64,000 bases of DNA from Lachnospiraceae bacterium (GCA_902363825.1 CABJBK010000009.1:62001-126000); one strand, 5' to 3'. Counted from the first letter of the stretch, positions 26,781 through 37,035 are shown. The notes: generated by a model not told the origin, from the sequence alone. Made by a program: numbers and translations.

Positions 26781-28568
26781 ATGAGAGCAAAAGGGAAAAG
26801 TGTAAAAACGTCACTCATGTCCCTGTGTATGGGGAATGTATTAGTAGCCTGTCTGATCATTGGAATTGTAGCGATCATCAGCATAAGAACAACGACCACG
26901 ATGGCGGTCAGTGATTATGAGGACGCGATGAACAATGGTTACAATCAGGAGATCAAGTTGCAGGTACAGTCTGTGATCACGATCCTGCAGGCGGAATATG
27001 ATAAATGCGAAGCCGGGGATCTGACAGAGGAAGAAGCGAAGAAAGAAGCGGCTGAGATCGTGCGCGCGATGCGTTACGGAGATGCGGGAGATGGCTATTT
27101 CTGGATCGATGATACCGATTACAACCTTGTCATGCATCCGATCCTGCCGGATCAGGAAGGAAATAACCGCTACGACCTGGAAGATCAGAATGGGGTCATG
27201 ATCATCCAGGAGATCATGAAAGTGGCGCAGAGTGCAGATGGCGGCGGCTTTAATGAATTTTATTTCACAAAATCAGATGGTGTTACAGTTGCGCCTAAAG
27301 TAGCGTATTCCCAGATCTTTAAACCGTGGGGATGGGTCGTGTCTACCGGAAATTATGTGGATGATATGCAGGCAGAGATGGCATCCGTAGAGAACAGTAT
27401 CAGTTCCAGCTTTGTGGCACTTTGTATTGTGATCGCGGTTGTGGCAGTGATCATGGCGGTGATTTCGCTGATCGTTTCCAAAGTTTATGGAAACCGGATC
27501 TGCAAGCCGCTCGTAAAGATCCAGGATCTGGCAACTCGTCTTTCCGATGGCGATCTGACCACACCGGTCGATGTGAAAGATGGAAGTGAACTTGGAAGAA
27601 CTGCCGATGCGCTGAATGTGGCACAGGCGAATATCGTTGAGCTGATCTCCAATATCAGTACGACATCGGAGAATCTTGCGGGAGCGATCGAGACATTCAA
27701 TACGAACTTTTCGACCATGGAAGAGTCGATCATCAATGTTTCTACCGCAGTCGGTGAGATCGCGCAGAATACGACAACGCAGGCGCAGTCCACAACGGAA
27801 GCGGCTGACAGTATTGAAAATATTGCGGACGGCATCCAGACGACTTCAAATGAGGTGGATTCCCTTGCGGACAACGCGAAGACCATGCAGGATTACTCGG
27901 ATAAATCCATGGATGCCCTGCAGAAACTGATCGAGGTAAATACCAAAACCAAGACAGACATTGATTCCATGTACGCACAGACGGAGAATACCAACGATTC
28001 CGTTACGAAGATCAGCCAGGCGGCAACCCTGATCACGGAGATCTCTTCACAGACCAATCTGCTGTCCTTAAATGCTTCTATTGAGGCAGCGCGCGCGGGT
28101 GAAGCCGGAAAAGGCTTTGCGGTCGTAGCGGAGGAGATCGGAAATCTTGCGACGCAGTCCGCAAATACGGCTACGGAGATCAATGATATCATCAAGGAAC
28201 TTACCGGTAATTCTGAGAAGTCCATGCAGCTGATGCAGACGATGAACGAGGCAGCGGCGCTCCAGGTAAATACTTTAGAGAGCACAAGAGAGATGTTCCA
28301 CGGACTGAAAGACGCATTGCAGGCGTGTGTGGATGCGGTAACAACGATCACCGATCGTATTTCCGTGATCAATGCGCAGCGGGATAAGGTTACCGGGGAT
28401 ATTGAGACCTTGAACCGGCTGGCAACGGATAATGCGGCATCCACCGAGGAGACATCGGCAATGTCTGCCGAACTGGACGGAGTGGTAAAACATTCTTCCG
28501 ATATTGTACAGACGTTGCTTAATGATGTACAGATCCTGGTGGATAATACCAAGCAGTTCAAATTATAA
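26781..28568 (+). CDS. methyl-accepting chemotaxis protein with sCache_2-type sensor
   Basis: About 595 residues. I chose the ATG at 26781 because AGGGAGAAAAAG precedes it and a membrane helix starts shortly after (about residues 15-37); the frame is open further upstream without a ribosome site. The extracellular part has the single-Cache pattern [16 protein letters not shown] ... [16 protein letters not shown], seen in receptors for small organic acids, but the ligand is unknown. A second helix, HAMP and a signalling hairpin with [20 protein letters not shown] follow. It is a single-gene unit, ended by the terminator at 28603-28636. Confidence 0.93.
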   Translation: MRAKGKSVKTSLMSLCMGNVLVACLIIGIVAIISIRTTTTMAVSDYEDAMNNGYNQEIKLQVQSVITILQAEYDKCEAGDLTEEEAKKEAAEIVRAMRYGDAGDGYFWIDDTDYNLVMHPILPDQEGNNRYDLEDQNGVMIIQEIMKVAQSADGGGFNEFYFTKSDGVTVAPKVAYSQIFKPWGWVVSTGNYVDDMQAEMASVENSISSSFVALCIVIAVVAVIMAVISLIVSKVYGNRICKPLVKIQDLATRLSDGDLTTPVDVKDGSELGRTADALNVAQANIVELISNISTTSENLAGAIETFNTNFSTMEESIINVSTAVGEIAQNTTTQAQSTTEAADSIENIADGIQTTSNEVDSLADNAKTMQDYSDKSMDALQKLIEVNTKTKTDIDSMYAQTENTNDSVTKISQAATLITEISSQTNLLSLNASIEAARAGEAGKGFAVVAEEIGNLATQSANTATEINDIIKELTGNSEKSMQLMQTMNEAAALQVNTLESTREMFHGLKDALQACVDAVTTITDRISVINAQRDKVTGDIETLNRLATDNAASTEETSAMSAELDGVVKHSSDIVQTLLNDVQILVDNTKQFKL

Positions 28569-28602
28569 AAATAAAAAATCTCCCCGAAAGGGAATAAAAA
28601 GG

Positions 28603-28636
28603 GATCACAGGCGAATGCGTCTGTGATCTTTTTTTT
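28603..28636 (+). terminator. terminator of the Cache chemoreceptor gene
   Basis: GATCACAG (28603-28610) and CTGTGATC (28621-28628) form the stem, followed by eight T. Confidence 0.9.
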
Positions 28637-28701
28637 GTCATAAAATAATCAGCCAGTTCATATCATGTATATTAGGTGTCATGCACCGCCGGGAAAAAGG
28701 T

Positions 28702-28732
28702 GAATAGAAATGCAAAATAATGGATATGATTA
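28702..28732 (+). promoter_or_regulatory. possible sporulation-type promoter
   Basis: GAATA (28702-28706), 18 bases, then TATGATTA (28725-28732), loosely like sigma-E/sigma-G promoters of spore formers. It precedes a SleB/CwlJ-like gene, which is the reason it was considered. The match to the -10 consensus is partial. Confidence 0.25.
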
Positions 28733-28765
28733 GAGTATCACTTGTTCTTGAAGGAAAGGAAAAAA

Positions 28766-29380
28766 ATGACAAAAAAAGTATTGGTTGCCATACTGCTTGT
28801 GTGTCTTTGCGGCAGTGTTCCGGGTGCATCCAACATGAAACAGAAATCATTTACGCCAGAATCAAACGAACATGAAACAGAAACACAAAAAGAGGAGGAA
28901 GAGGCGAGGATAACATTGTGCAGGGAACCACAGATACAGGCGTCTGCGGCATCGATCACGGCAGAGGCGGAGACGACCGTTATTGTAACCAATGTACTTA
29001 ATATGTATCAGAACAGATGGAATATATATCTTACCGCGGATGAGATCGACCTTTTGGCAAAGATCGTGTGGGTGGAGGCCTGCGGGGAGCCGAGCGAAGG
29101 TCAGGAGGCTGTGGTCGAGGTGGTCTTTAACCGCATGTGTTCGCCGGATTACCCGGATACATTGTACGGAGTTTTGAGCCAGGATGATCCGGTGCAGTTT
29201 TGCTCCTGGAAACTGAAGGACACGGCAAAACCCACGGAGAAAGAGTATCAGTCCATTTACCGGGTACTGTATGGACAGACTGCGATCCTGCGCAGCGATA
29301 CCGTATATTTTTCCACGTTCGCGCTGACACCGCAGGTGGATCGGAAAATCTGCTGTCATTGCTTCTGTTACGGCAGGTGA
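28766..29380 (+). CDS. SleB/CwlJ-type cell wall hydrolase, secreted
   Basis: About 204 residues. The start at 28766 has AAAGGA upstream and begins a signal peptide (MTKKVLVAILLVCLCGSVPG). A charged Glu-rich linker follows, then a Hydrolase_2 domain from about residue 95: LLAKIVWVEACGEPSEGQEA, with the expected catalytic Glu, and PDTLYGVLSQDDPVQFCSW. Relatives degrade spore cortex muramic-lactam peptidoglycan during germination, or act as general wall hydrolases. The end (KICCHCFCYGR) is unusually Cys-rich where relatives often have a Gly-Gly-His pattern. A vegetative wall role is possible. Confidence 0.85.
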   Translation: MTKKVLVAILLVCLCGSVPGASNMKQKSFTPESNEHETETQKEEEEARITLCREPQIQASAASITAEAETTVIVTNVLNMYQNRWNIYLTADEIDLLAKIVWVEACGEPSEGQEAVVEVVFNRMCSPDYPDTLYGVLSQDDPVQFCSWKLKDTAKPTEKEYQSIYRVLYGQTAILRSDTVYFSTFALTPQVDRKICCHCFCYGR

Positions 29381-29420
29381 AAGGGTGTATAAAATTCGAT
29401 AATTTTCGTAAAAAAAATAA

Positions 29421-29449
29421 TTGACAGACGATATTTTTTAGGCGATACT
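29421..29449 (+). promoter_or_regulatory. promoter of the diguanylate cyclase gene
   Basis: TTGACA (29421-29426), 17 bases, GATACT (29444-29449). Confidence 0.6.
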
Positions 29450-29503
29450 GAAAATATTAGTATATGGGGAGAAGTGGAGAATGGGAATGGAGGCGTAGCT
29501 GCG

Positions 29504-31114
29504 TTGAATCTGGAAAAATACGATGAACATGTCAGAGAGTTGATCCACACGATAGAGACAAAAGGGGCGGAAAGGGAAAGTGCCGTATCCGAATGTGAAG
29601 AGCTGTTTGAGATAGCGCAGCAGTTGAAAGACGATGCGCTGGCGGGATATGCCTGTTTCTGTCATGGAGATATCTACACGAATTATCAGACCGATGGAGA
29701 GACGATCAATTATCTCACACGGGCGATCCAGTATTTAAAAAAGACGGAGGAGTGGGAGATCCTGATAAAGTGCTACAGTTATCTTGGACTTGCGTTTCAG
29801 GGCGCCGGGGATGTCACCAATGCCATTGACAGTTTTCTTGCGGGAATGGATATTGCGGAGGAGCATCCGGTACCGGAGACAGGTGGCATCATTATGAATT
29901 TCAGCGCGCTCTGTGAGTCATCGGGGGATTATGAACGGGCACTGTTTTACCGTGTCCGGAGTTTTGGGATGTTTGAGGAAATGCCGGCATCTGAGAAGCG
30001 TGACGATTACATAACGGCAATATCCGCAATGCTCCTGCGGCTTTATATGAAGATGGACGATGAAGTACATGCGAAAGCGGAGGCGGAGCACTTAGAGGAA
30101 CTCTTAAAGAAATATGAAAAGACGACCAATGGCTTTGGGGTTTATGTAAACCAGCTGCTCTTTGCCCAGAAATATGGAGAGGGGCAGGGAGAGCAGGAAT
30201 TAAAGAAAAAAACACTGGATGCGTTCCTGCAATGCGAAAATCTGATCGAATACTTTGATGAGTGCGCGGGCTTTATGCGCTATCTGAAACTCGCAGAGGA
30301 TTATGAGCTGCTTGAGAAAGTGCTGGTCCATATGACGGATACGCTTGAGCGGGAGTACAAAGATACCGAAACAACGAGAGAGTTCAGTTTAAAAGTTCTG
30401 GCAGAAAAGATCAGCCTGTATCAGCGGATCGGTGATGACAAGAAGCAGTATCAGGAACTGCAGAAATATTTCGTGCTACAAGAAAAACGCATGAAATCAC
30501 AGCAGGAATCCACGCGTTCCCTGATCCAGCTGCGCAGTACTCTGCGTCAGGCAGAGATCGAGAAGATGTTTTTGATGCAGCAGGCGGACATGGATGCACT
30601 CACCGGCATCCCGAACCGGCGCAGGATGAATGAACAGGCGGATCAGATAATGGCGAAAGCAGAGCGGGAGCAGACCTCGTTTGGAATGGCGATGCTTGAT
30701 ATGGATCACTTCAAACAGTGGAACGATACCTACGGTCATCACACCGGCGATCAGTGTCTCGTTGTGCTTGCGGAGATCTTAAAGGAGTATATGGACGGAA
30801 AGCAGTTTGTGTTCCGTTACGGCGGGGATGAATTTATGCTCCTGTTTGATGATATGACGGATCATGAGATCATGCAGCGGTGCAGAAAGATCCAGGAGGC
30901 AGTAAAAGCTGCGGGAAATAAACTCGGACTGGATACACTGACCGTTTCCATCGGGATCGCGAACTGGATTCCGCGAAAGGGAAATAAAGTATGGGATTAT
31001 GCCTCGGCGGCAGATCAGACACTTTACTGGGTGAAGCGGAAAGGGCGCGACGATGTGCGCCTGATCCATCAGATGAAAGAACTGGATGAGGAAAACGGCG
31101 AAGTTGCCTGCTGA
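29504..31114 (+). CDS. diguanylate cyclase with N-terminal TPR-like region (GGDEF)
   Basis: About 536 residues, no membrane helix. The first 330 residues are helical repeats resembling tetratricopeptide repeats (CYSYLGLAFQGAGDVTNAID, SGDYERALFYRV), followed by a short coiled coil (about 335-370) and a GGDEF domain with an intact RYGGDEF active site. It should make cyclic di-GMP. The usual RxxD inhibitory site five residues before the motif reads DGKQ, so product feedback may be absent. I prefer the TTG at 29504, which has GGAGG ten bases before; a GTG at 29474 in the same frame is the alternative. The repeats probably sense a partner protein. It converges on a chemoreceptor carrying a PilZ domain. 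Confidence 0.88.
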   Translation: MNLEKYDEHVRELIHTIETKGAERESAVSECEELFEIAQQLKDDALAGYACFCHGDIYTNYQTDGETINYLTRAIQYLKKTEEWEILIKCYSYLGLAFQGAGDVTNAIDSFLAGMDIAEEHPVPETGGIIMNFSALCESSGDYERALFYRVRSFGMFEEMPASEKRDDYITAISAMLLRLYMKMDDEVHAKAEAEHLEELLKKYEKTTNGFGVYVNQLLFAQKYGEGQGEQELKKKTLDAFLQCENLIEYFDECAGFMRYLKLAEDYELLEKVLVHMTDTLEREYKDTETTREFSLKVLAEKISLYQRIGDDKKQYQELQKYFVLQEKRMKSQQESTRSLIQLRSTLRQAEIEKMFLMQQADMDALTGIPNRRRMNEQADQIMAKAEREQTSFGMAMLDMDHFKQWNDTYGHHTGDQCLVVLAEILKEYMDGKQFVFRYGGDEFMLLFDDMTDHEIMQRCRKIQEAVKAAGNKLGLDTLTVSIGIANWIPRKGNKVWDYASAADQTLYWVKRKGRDDVRLIHQMKELDEENGEVAC

Positions 31115-31137
31115 TCGTTGAAGAAACGGAAAAGAAG

Positions 31138-31184
31138 AGGAGAACACTCCTTCAGGGATTACCTGAAGGAGTGTTCTCCTTTTT
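31138..31184. terminator. bidirectional terminator with 19-bp stem
   Basis: Bases 31138-31156 pair perfectly with 31162-31180 across a 5-base loop, followed by T's to the right. The last codons and stop (31159-31161) of the convergent chemoreceptor gene are part of the hairpin. Confidence 0.92.
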
Positions 31185-33267
31185 CGAGGCAGTTTTCTAC
31201 ATAATTCATAATGTAGAAATTGTCTTCCGGCATCTGACAGCCGATGATGTATACACCATTGTCATCCGAGCAGCGGATGATATGACCTTCGAGATCGGAA
31301 TGATCCGGCAGTGCGAAATCCTGGATCGAGATCGCAATATCAAGACCCTTGCAGTCCGCGAAGAACGGGTCATTCGCGAGAAGCGCGAAACCGTTGGCAC
31401 TGATATTATCCAGCCGGCCGTTAAAAGTCTCGCCGGTTCGCTTTACCGTGATCGTGCAGGCATTTGAGATATCTACACGCGGGTATTTACGTCTGTTGTT
31501 GATCTTTGGTCTGGTATCAAGCAGGATCCGGTAGGTGCCGGCAGGTTTTTCTGTCCGGATCTTTGCATGTTCCCAGTAATAGAGCTCATTTCCGACAGTA
31601 ACCTGGAATTTGCAGGCGGTATCATCAGAAAATGATGGAGCGTCAGAAAGGGTGATGACAACCCCCTCTTTGGTCACCTGCTTTAAATCTCCGTGGAGTT
31701 CGGCCGCATGGGAGCCTTCGCCGAGGCTGACGGTCACTTTAAGACCCGGTTTCAAGTCATCGGCACCCATGAAACCGCCGATGCCGAGTTCGCGCATCAG
31801 AGCCTCAATAATGTCTTCGATCGTATTGATATTGGAAGCGCTTTCCGCGTATTTACTGAGCATACGTCTGCTGATCTCATCCGAGTTTTTGATGCACTCG
31901 GTCATGGTCGTCATGATACGCGTTACCTGTTCCATATTATCAACCAGATGTGAATTGGAGGTCTCCATATGTTTCATCGCACTGTCGATGACCTGGATGT
32001 GATCGCCGAGCTTGGTGGAATCTGTCGTGATCTTTTCGACGTTTTCGCCGGTCTGTGTTACTTTTTCCAGTGTGATCTGGATCAGCTTTAAGGTCTCCTC
32101 GATGGAGGTGGTCATCTTTCCGGAGATCTCATCTAATCTTACGAGAGCATCGCGGATCTGACCGGAGGAAGATTTTGTCTCATTGCTCAATGTGCGGATC
32201 TGTTCCGCAACGACCGCAAAGCCCTTGCCGGCTTCTCCGGCTCTTGCCGCCTCGATGGAAGCATTTAACGCGAGCAGGTTGGTCTGGTTGGAAATGCTGT
32301 CGATGGTTCCGGTCTCCTGTTTTACCATCTCAAATTCTGACTTGAAGTCATTTAAAACGTTTTCGACTTCGGTGGAGAGATCGGACATGGCCGCTGTGGT
32401 GTTGACCAGGCTCTCAAGATCGGTCGAACTGCTCTTTGCGTGCGCACCGGATTCGTTGGTCAGAGAGACCATTTCCTCGATCAGGGAGGCTACGTTCTGC
32501 ACTTGGAAGCTGATGTCGGTCGTCATTTCAACTGAGGAATCCGTGTGCTCCTGCAGTTTTTCGTTGTTGCCGGTCAGCTCGTTCATGCCGAGTACGACCA
32601 TATCGGAGCTGTGCTTGTTTTCCGAAGCCAGCTCCCGGACGACCGTGACGCCGTCCATGATGGAATTGCTCGCGGATTTTACTTTTTCCACCGTGGTTAT
32701 GACACGGTGAAGATCTGCCTTGATGCTGTCGGTCATGGCACCATCGGACTCGTTCAGATGCTGGATAGACATGACATAGCAGATGTAGCAGAGGATGATA
32801 CAGGCTACCTCAAGCTGGTAGTTTTTCATATCAGAGGCGCTGTTGGCACCGAGCGCAACGACATGGTAGACCGAGCTTGCGATGATGATGAGTGTGTTGG
32901 CAATGCCGCAGTACACCATAAATTTCCGGTTCTTATAGAGAACGAGCAGGCTGGTCACCGGAAGGATATAGGTGAAGGCGATCGGTGAAGCGGTAGTGCT
33001 GACCACAAAGGTATAAAAGATACCGTATCCGATCACGAGATCGTATTTATAGAGATCTGTCGCCCAGCCCTTTGTCCGCAGAACGAGCTCGCCGGCAAAA
33101 AAAGGAAGCCAGCATAAAAGGACAAAGACCAGATAATACGTTGGTGAGTTCAGTCCGCTCGCAGTGTCCGAACCGTAATTCGCGGTGAGTAAAAGCGCGA
33201 AAATAAGCCAGATCCTCCGGGCTTTCCGGTTGGCTTTTTCTTTAAAGGCATTTTCATCATAGTTCAT
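31159..33267 (-). CDS. chemoreceptor with multi-helix membrane domain and C-terminal PilZ domain
   Basis: 702 residues. The first 185 residues hold about six hydrophobic helices and no large extracellular domain. The cytoplasmic signalling hairpin follows, with [20 protein letters not shown]. From about residue 500 there is a YcgR-like N-terminal beta domain and then a PilZ domain with both c-di-GMP contacts: RKYPR (RxxxR) and NISANG (N-x-S-x-x-G). The protein should therefore feed cyclic di-GMP levels into chemotaxis signalling. It converges on the diguanylate cyclase gene and lies 24 bases downstream of an alpha/beta hydrolase gene on the same strand, which probably shares its promoter. No HAMP domain is evident. 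Confidence 0.9.
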   Translation of the reverse strand: MNYDENAFKEKANRKARRIWLIFALLLTANYGSDTASGLNSPTYYLVFVLLCWLPFFAGELVLRTKGWATDLYKYDLVIGYGIFYTFVVSTTASPIAFTYILPVTSLLVLYKNRKFMVYCGIANTLIIIASSVYHVVALGANSASDMKNYQLEVACIILCYICYVMSIQHLNESDGAMTDSIKADLHRVITTVEKVKSASNSIMDGVTVVRELASENKHSSDMVVLGMNELTGNNEKLQEHTDSSVEMTTDISFQVQNVASLIEEMVSLTNESGAHAKSSSTDLESLVNTTAAMSDLSTEVENVLNDFKSEFEMVKQETGTIDSISNQTNLLALNASIEAARAGEAGKGFAVVAEQIRTLSNETKSSSGQIRDALVRLDEISGKMTTSIEETLKLIQITLEKVTQTGENVEKITTDSTKLGDHIQVIDSAMKHMETSNSHLVDNMEQVTRIMTTMTECIKNSDEISRRMLSKYAESASNINTIEDIIEALMRELGIGGFMGADDLKPGLKVTVSLGEGSHAAELHGDLKQVTKEGVVITLSDAPSFSDDTACKFQVTVGNELYYWEHAKIRTEKPAGTYRILLDTRPKINNRRKYPRVDISNACTITVKRTGETFNGRLDNISANGFALLANDPFFADCKGLDIAISIQDFALPDHSDLEGHIIRCSDDNGVYIIGCQMPEDNFYIMNYVENCLEKGEHSFR

Positions 33268-33291
33268 ATAACTATCTCCTCGCAGGGTGCT

Positions 33292-34182
33292 TTAGTATTT
33301 TAAAAGAAATTGTGTCATGGAAGTGATCGCGTCGGTGCTTTCTTCCATAAAAGGCTCAAACACGCAAAAGGCGTGGGTGAGTCTTGGGTCATCCGGAAAA
33401 TCGAGAAGCTCATGCGGTGTGTGGCAGCGGGTGAGCGCTTTCTCGAAATTGATCGTGTAATGCCGCAGATGATCCCTGTAGCTTGTGATCAAAAAGCAGG
33501 GCGGCAGGGAACCTGCGATATCCGCGTGATCCGGGTTGGTGTAAGGGGCAAATGCCCGTTTCTTGTAGTGCTTACCGTAGAGGTAGCGCGGAAGAAAAAG
33601 ACCGATCTTGTCAAAACGCGTGGTATAAAACATGCCGCTGATCAGTCCGAGCGCGCGGAATTTAAGCGCAGACGGTGTGATGTGTGCTGCCTTTGCCACA
33701 GCAGGACAGTTTCCTGCGGCGGTACCGTAGACGAGAAGACAGGCGCCTCCGCTGTCACCGACGGCATACACACGCGAAGGATCTCCGTGGTCGGAGACGA
33801 TCCGGTCTTTGATGAAATTCATCGCGTCGGAAAAATCGGAGAGCTGTTCATAGAATTCGCAGTCCGGGACCAGACGGTACTCGATGCTGTATACAAGAAA
33901 TCCCAGGGCACTGAGTCTGGCGCAGAAGAAGCGGTTGAATTCTTTGCTGCCGAGCAAAAGCCCGCCGCCGTGGACGTTGACGATGACAGGCAGGATGTCG
34001 CCGTCACGGTCTGCGGGGCGAAAGATATCCAGACGGTGCGCTTCGATCCGGTCGTCCAGATAGCGGATGTCCTTCTGTTCGATGACGCCTTCCGGGAAAG
34101 AAAGCTTCTTATCCCGGGCTGCCGCCTCTTTCGTGAAATCGGCCCGCTGTTTATAGAAATTTTTTATGAAAAACTGACTCAT
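33292..34182 (-). CDS. alpha/beta hydrolase (HSL-type esterase)
   Basis: 296 residues, no signal peptide. It has the hormone-sensitive-lipase-family oxyanion motif HGGG, the nucleophile elbow GDSGG, an Asp in SYRDHLRHY and a His in LTHAFCVFEP, giving a full Ser-Asp-His triad. Such enzymes cleave short-chain esters. Here it precedes the PilZ chemoreceptor gene in the same direction with a short gap. Nothing nearby gives its natural substrate; acetylated carbohydrate or lipid is possible. It is divergent from the MATE genes. Confidence 0.88.
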   Translation of the reverse strand: MSQFFIKNFYKQRADFTKEAAARDKKLSFPEGVIEQKDIRYLDDRIEAHRLDIFRPADRDGDILPVIVNVHGGGLLLGSKEFNRFFCARLSALGFLVYSIEYRLVPDCEFYEQLSDFSDAMNFIKDRIVSDHGDPSRVYAVGDSGGACLLVYGTAAGNCPAVAKAAHITPSALKFRALGLISGMFYTTRFDKIGLFLPRYLYGKHYKKRAFAPYTNPDHADIAGSLPPCFLITSYRDHLRHYTINFEKALTRCHTPHELLDFPDDPRLTHAFCVFEPFMEESTDAITSMTQFLLKY

Positions 34183-34358
34183 CTTATTGTAAAAACCTCC
34201 GACAAAAATCTACTCTTATTTTAGTTTATTTTTCCAGAGTTTTCAAGGAAAAGAAGTGGAAGTGCAAAATGTTTTATCAGCTTGAATTTCTCATGTCCAG
34301 CACCTATAATTACAATAGAGAAAAAATGGCAGAAAGACAAAATACATGGGGATAAAAA

Positions 34359-35708
34359 ATGAAAAAAATGGAGAGAGATACGGTTTTTTACAAAAAACTC
34401 TTTGAGCTGATGATTCCGATCATGCTTCAGGATCTGATGCTCGCGCTGGTCGCGGTGGCGGACGCGTTTATGCTTGGCGGGGTGGATCAGAACTATATGT
34501 CGGCGGTTTCTCTGGCGACACAGATCCAGTTTATACAGAATATGTTTCTGACTGCGGCAACGGCGAGCCTCGGGATCCTGGGCGCGCAGTACTGGGGAAA
34601 AGGCGATTTAAAGACACTCGATGATATCTTTTGTATGGCGCTGCGCTTATGCGGACTGGTGTCGGTCGTGTTCTTTGCCGCCTGCATGTTTATACCGAAG
34701 TACCTGATGATACTTTTTACGAATGAGAGCGTACTGATCGGTTATGGCGTGGACTATTTGAGGATCGCGGCATTCTCCTATCTGCTGACCGGTATCTCAC
34801 AGTGTTATCTGGTCATCATGAAAACAAGTGAGCACGCGAAGACGACAGCAATCATCAGTTCCTTTACCGTCTGTATCAACATTCTGTTAAATGCGGTGTT
34901 TATCTACGGATGGTTTGGGATCGCACCGATGGGCGTAAAGGGCGCTGCGCTTGCGACGCTCATATCCCGCATACTGGAACTTGGAATTTCGGTCGTGATC
35001 TCTTATATGCCGGGGTATATCTATCCGAAGCTTGCGGATCTGTTTCAGCGGAACAGGCAGCTGGCACTGGATTTCCGGAAATGCGCGCTGCCGCTTCTCG
35101 GCGCAAGTCTGTTCTGGGGGATCGGATTTACCTCCTATTCCTCATTTATGGGGCATCTGGGCGTGGACGCTGCTGCGGCAAACTCGGTTGCGGCAGTCGT
35201 GCGTGATATCATCTGCTGTCTCAGCGCGGGAATTTCAAGCGCGGCGGGGATCATGGTCGGAAACGAACTGGGTTCCGGCAATCTGGAAAAGGGAAAGACC
35301 TATGGGATCCGTCTGCTTAAAATTTCACTGGTCTGCGGTATTGTGATGTCGCTTCTGATGTGCGCGGTTGCACCGTTTATCTTACGTTTCGTAAATTTAA
35401 GTCCGCAGGCGGCTTCCTATTTGAAAGGCATGTTTGTGGTCATCGCGGTCTATATGATCGGGCGCGCGATCAATGATGTCACGATGAACGGCATTTTCGC
35501 GTCCGGCGGCGACACGATGTTTGATTTTTACAGTCTTGCGGTATGCATGTGGGGGATCGCGATCCCGCTTGCGGTTGCGGGCACTTATTATTTTCACTGG
35601 CCGGTGGTTGTGGTTTATGCGTGTACCTGTATTGATGAAGTCGGGAAACTTCCGTGGGTGCTTATCCATTTCCGCAAGTACAAGTGGGTGAAGGATCTGA
35701 CGCGATGA
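34359..35708 (+). CDS. MATE-family efflux transporter, first of two
   Basis: 449 residues with about twelve membrane helices and the two-fold repeat of the MATE (DinF/NorM) family, starting with the typical FYKKLFELMIPIMLQDL. These are Na+ or H+ coupled exporters of cationic drugs or metabolites; no substrate can be assigned. The gene overlaps the next MATE gene by an ATGA junction (35705-35708), so the two are translated together. GGGGA lies before the ATG. Confidence 0.92.
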   Translation: MKKMERDTVFYKKLFELMIPIMLQDLMLALVAVADAFMLGGVDQNYMSAVSLATQIQFIQNMFLTAATASLGILGAQYWGKGDLKTLDDIFCMALRLCGLVSVVFFAACMFIPKYLMILFTNESVLIGYGVDYLRIAAFSYLLTGISQCYLVIMKTSEHAKTTAIISSFTVCINILLNAVFIYGWFGIAPMGVKGAALATLISRILELGISVVISYMPGYIYPKLADLFQRNRQLALDFRKCALPLLGASLFWGIGFTSYSSFMGHLGVDAAAANSVAAVVRDIICCLSAGISSAAGIMVGNELGSGNLEKGKTYGIRLLKISLVCGIVMSLLMCAVAPFILRFVNLSPQAASYLKGMFVVIAVYMIGRAINDVTMNGIFASGGDTMFDFYSLAVCMWGIAIPLAVAGTYYFHWPVVVVYACTCIDEVGKLPWVLIHFRKYKWVKDLTR

Positions 35709-36994
35709 AAAAATTTTTGAAATATGAGTTACAGAGTGTTGCCGGAATGGTCGGGATCTCTGTCTATATTCTGGCTGACACGTTTTTCATATCCGTCTAC
35801 GCGGGAGCGGACGGACTTGCAATGCTAAATCTGGTGCTCCCGGTGTACGGGGTGATCTATGCGATCGGATCGATGATCGGGATCGGATCGGCGACAAGGT
35901 ATGGGATCAACCGCGCAAAAGGGGAGGATACCGGTGATTACTTTTTGCAGTCGTTTTTCTTTAGTATCCTCTTTAGCATTCCGTTTATGCTGACCGGATT
36001 TTTGGCACCACAGAAATTCTTGGGACTATTGGGGGCGGACGCGAAGCTTGCGGCGCTTGGAAAAAGTTATCTCAGGATCATATTGACAGCATCTCCGCTT
36101 TTTATGGCAAATTATACGTTTACGGCGTTTGCGCGGAACGATCAGGCAACTTCGGTTGCAATGACCGCATCGATCGCCGGAAGTCTTTTTAATATTGTGT
36201 TTGACTATATTTTAATGTTCCCATGCGGGCTCGGGCTGGCGGGGGCGGCGCTTGCGACCGCGGTGTGTCCCGCAGTTACCATGTCGATCTGCGGTGTGCA
36301 TTATCTCGGGCGGAAAAATACGGTGGGATTCCATTGGAAGAGACCGTGCTTTTCACATCTGATCTCCTGCTGCAAACTTGGGATATCCGCGTTTGTCGGG
36401 GAGATTTCATCCGCGGTCATTACGATCGTCTTTAATATGCTGATCCTTGGCATTGCCGGAAATACCGGGGTTGCCGCGTATGGAGTCATCGCGAACATGT
36501 CGGCGGTCGCAATGTCTATTTTTAACGGGCTTGCGCAGGGCGTACAGCCGCTGATCAGCGAAAATTACGGGAAAAATCATTTCGACCGGGCAAAGAAGCT
36601 GCTAAAAATGGGACTTTGCGCGAGTCTTGTCATGGAACTTGCCATTGTCTCCGGTGTCTGGGCAAAGACCGACGCGCTGATCGCGGTGTTTAACAGTGAA
36701 CATAACGCGGCGCTTCTGCGTTACGCGCATGTCGGTCTGCGGCTGTATTTTCTTGGCTTTTTGTTCGCGGGGATCAATATCATGCTCGTCGCGTATTTCT
36801 CGGCAGTGGATAACGCGAAAACGGCGATCGCCGGTTCTGTGTCGCGCGGAGCGGTCGCGATCGTTGTCTGCGCAGTCCTGTTTGCGAAGCTGTTTGGCTT
36901 AAACGGCGTGTGGATCTCATTTCTCGGATCGGAGATGATCACCTGCCTGCTCATCTGCGGACTGGCACGTACCGGTATTGCAGGAAAGTGTTGA
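35705..36994 (+). CDS. MATE-family efflux transporter, second of two
   Basis: 429 residues from the ATG at 35705, which overlaps the TGA of the upstream MATE gene. About twelve helices; the sequence MVGISVYILADTFFISVYAGADGLA is shortened at the N-terminus compared with its neighbour, as in a subgroup of MATE proteins. The frame is open for 17 codons upstream, but that part lies inside the preceding gene. It is followed by a strong terminator at 37036-37065. The two paralogues differ clearly in sequence, so this is not a fresh duplication. Confidence 0.92.
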   Translation: MKKFLKYELQSVAGMVGISVYILADTFFISVYAGADGLAMLNLVLPVYGVIYAIGSMIGIGSATRYGINRAKGEDTGDYFLQSFFFSILFSIPFMLTGFLAPQKFLGLLGADAKLAALGKSYLRIILTASPLFMANYTFTAFARNDQATSVAMTASIAGSLFNIVFDYILMFPCGLGLAGAALATAVCPAVTMSICGVHYLGRKNTVGFHWKRPCFSHLISCCKLGISAFVGEISSAVITIVFNMLILGIAGNTGVAAYGVIANMSAVAMSIFNGLAQGVQPLISENYGKNHFDRAKKLLKMGLCASLVMELAIVSGVWAKTDALIAVFNSEHNAALLRYAHVGLRLYFLGFLFAGINIMLVAYFSAVDNAKTAIAGSVSRGAVAIVVCAVLFAKLFGLNGVWISFLGSEMITCLLICGLARTGIAGKC

Positions 36995-37035
36995 CAAAAT
37001 AGAAAATAACAAGCGGTTATCATAATCTTTTTCAG

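Noticed and set aside
33310..34224. 304-codon frame antisense to the alpha/beta hydrolase
   Set aside because: The opposite strand has a complete Ser-Asp-His hydrolase with all motifs; the antisense frame has no recognisable motif or start signal.
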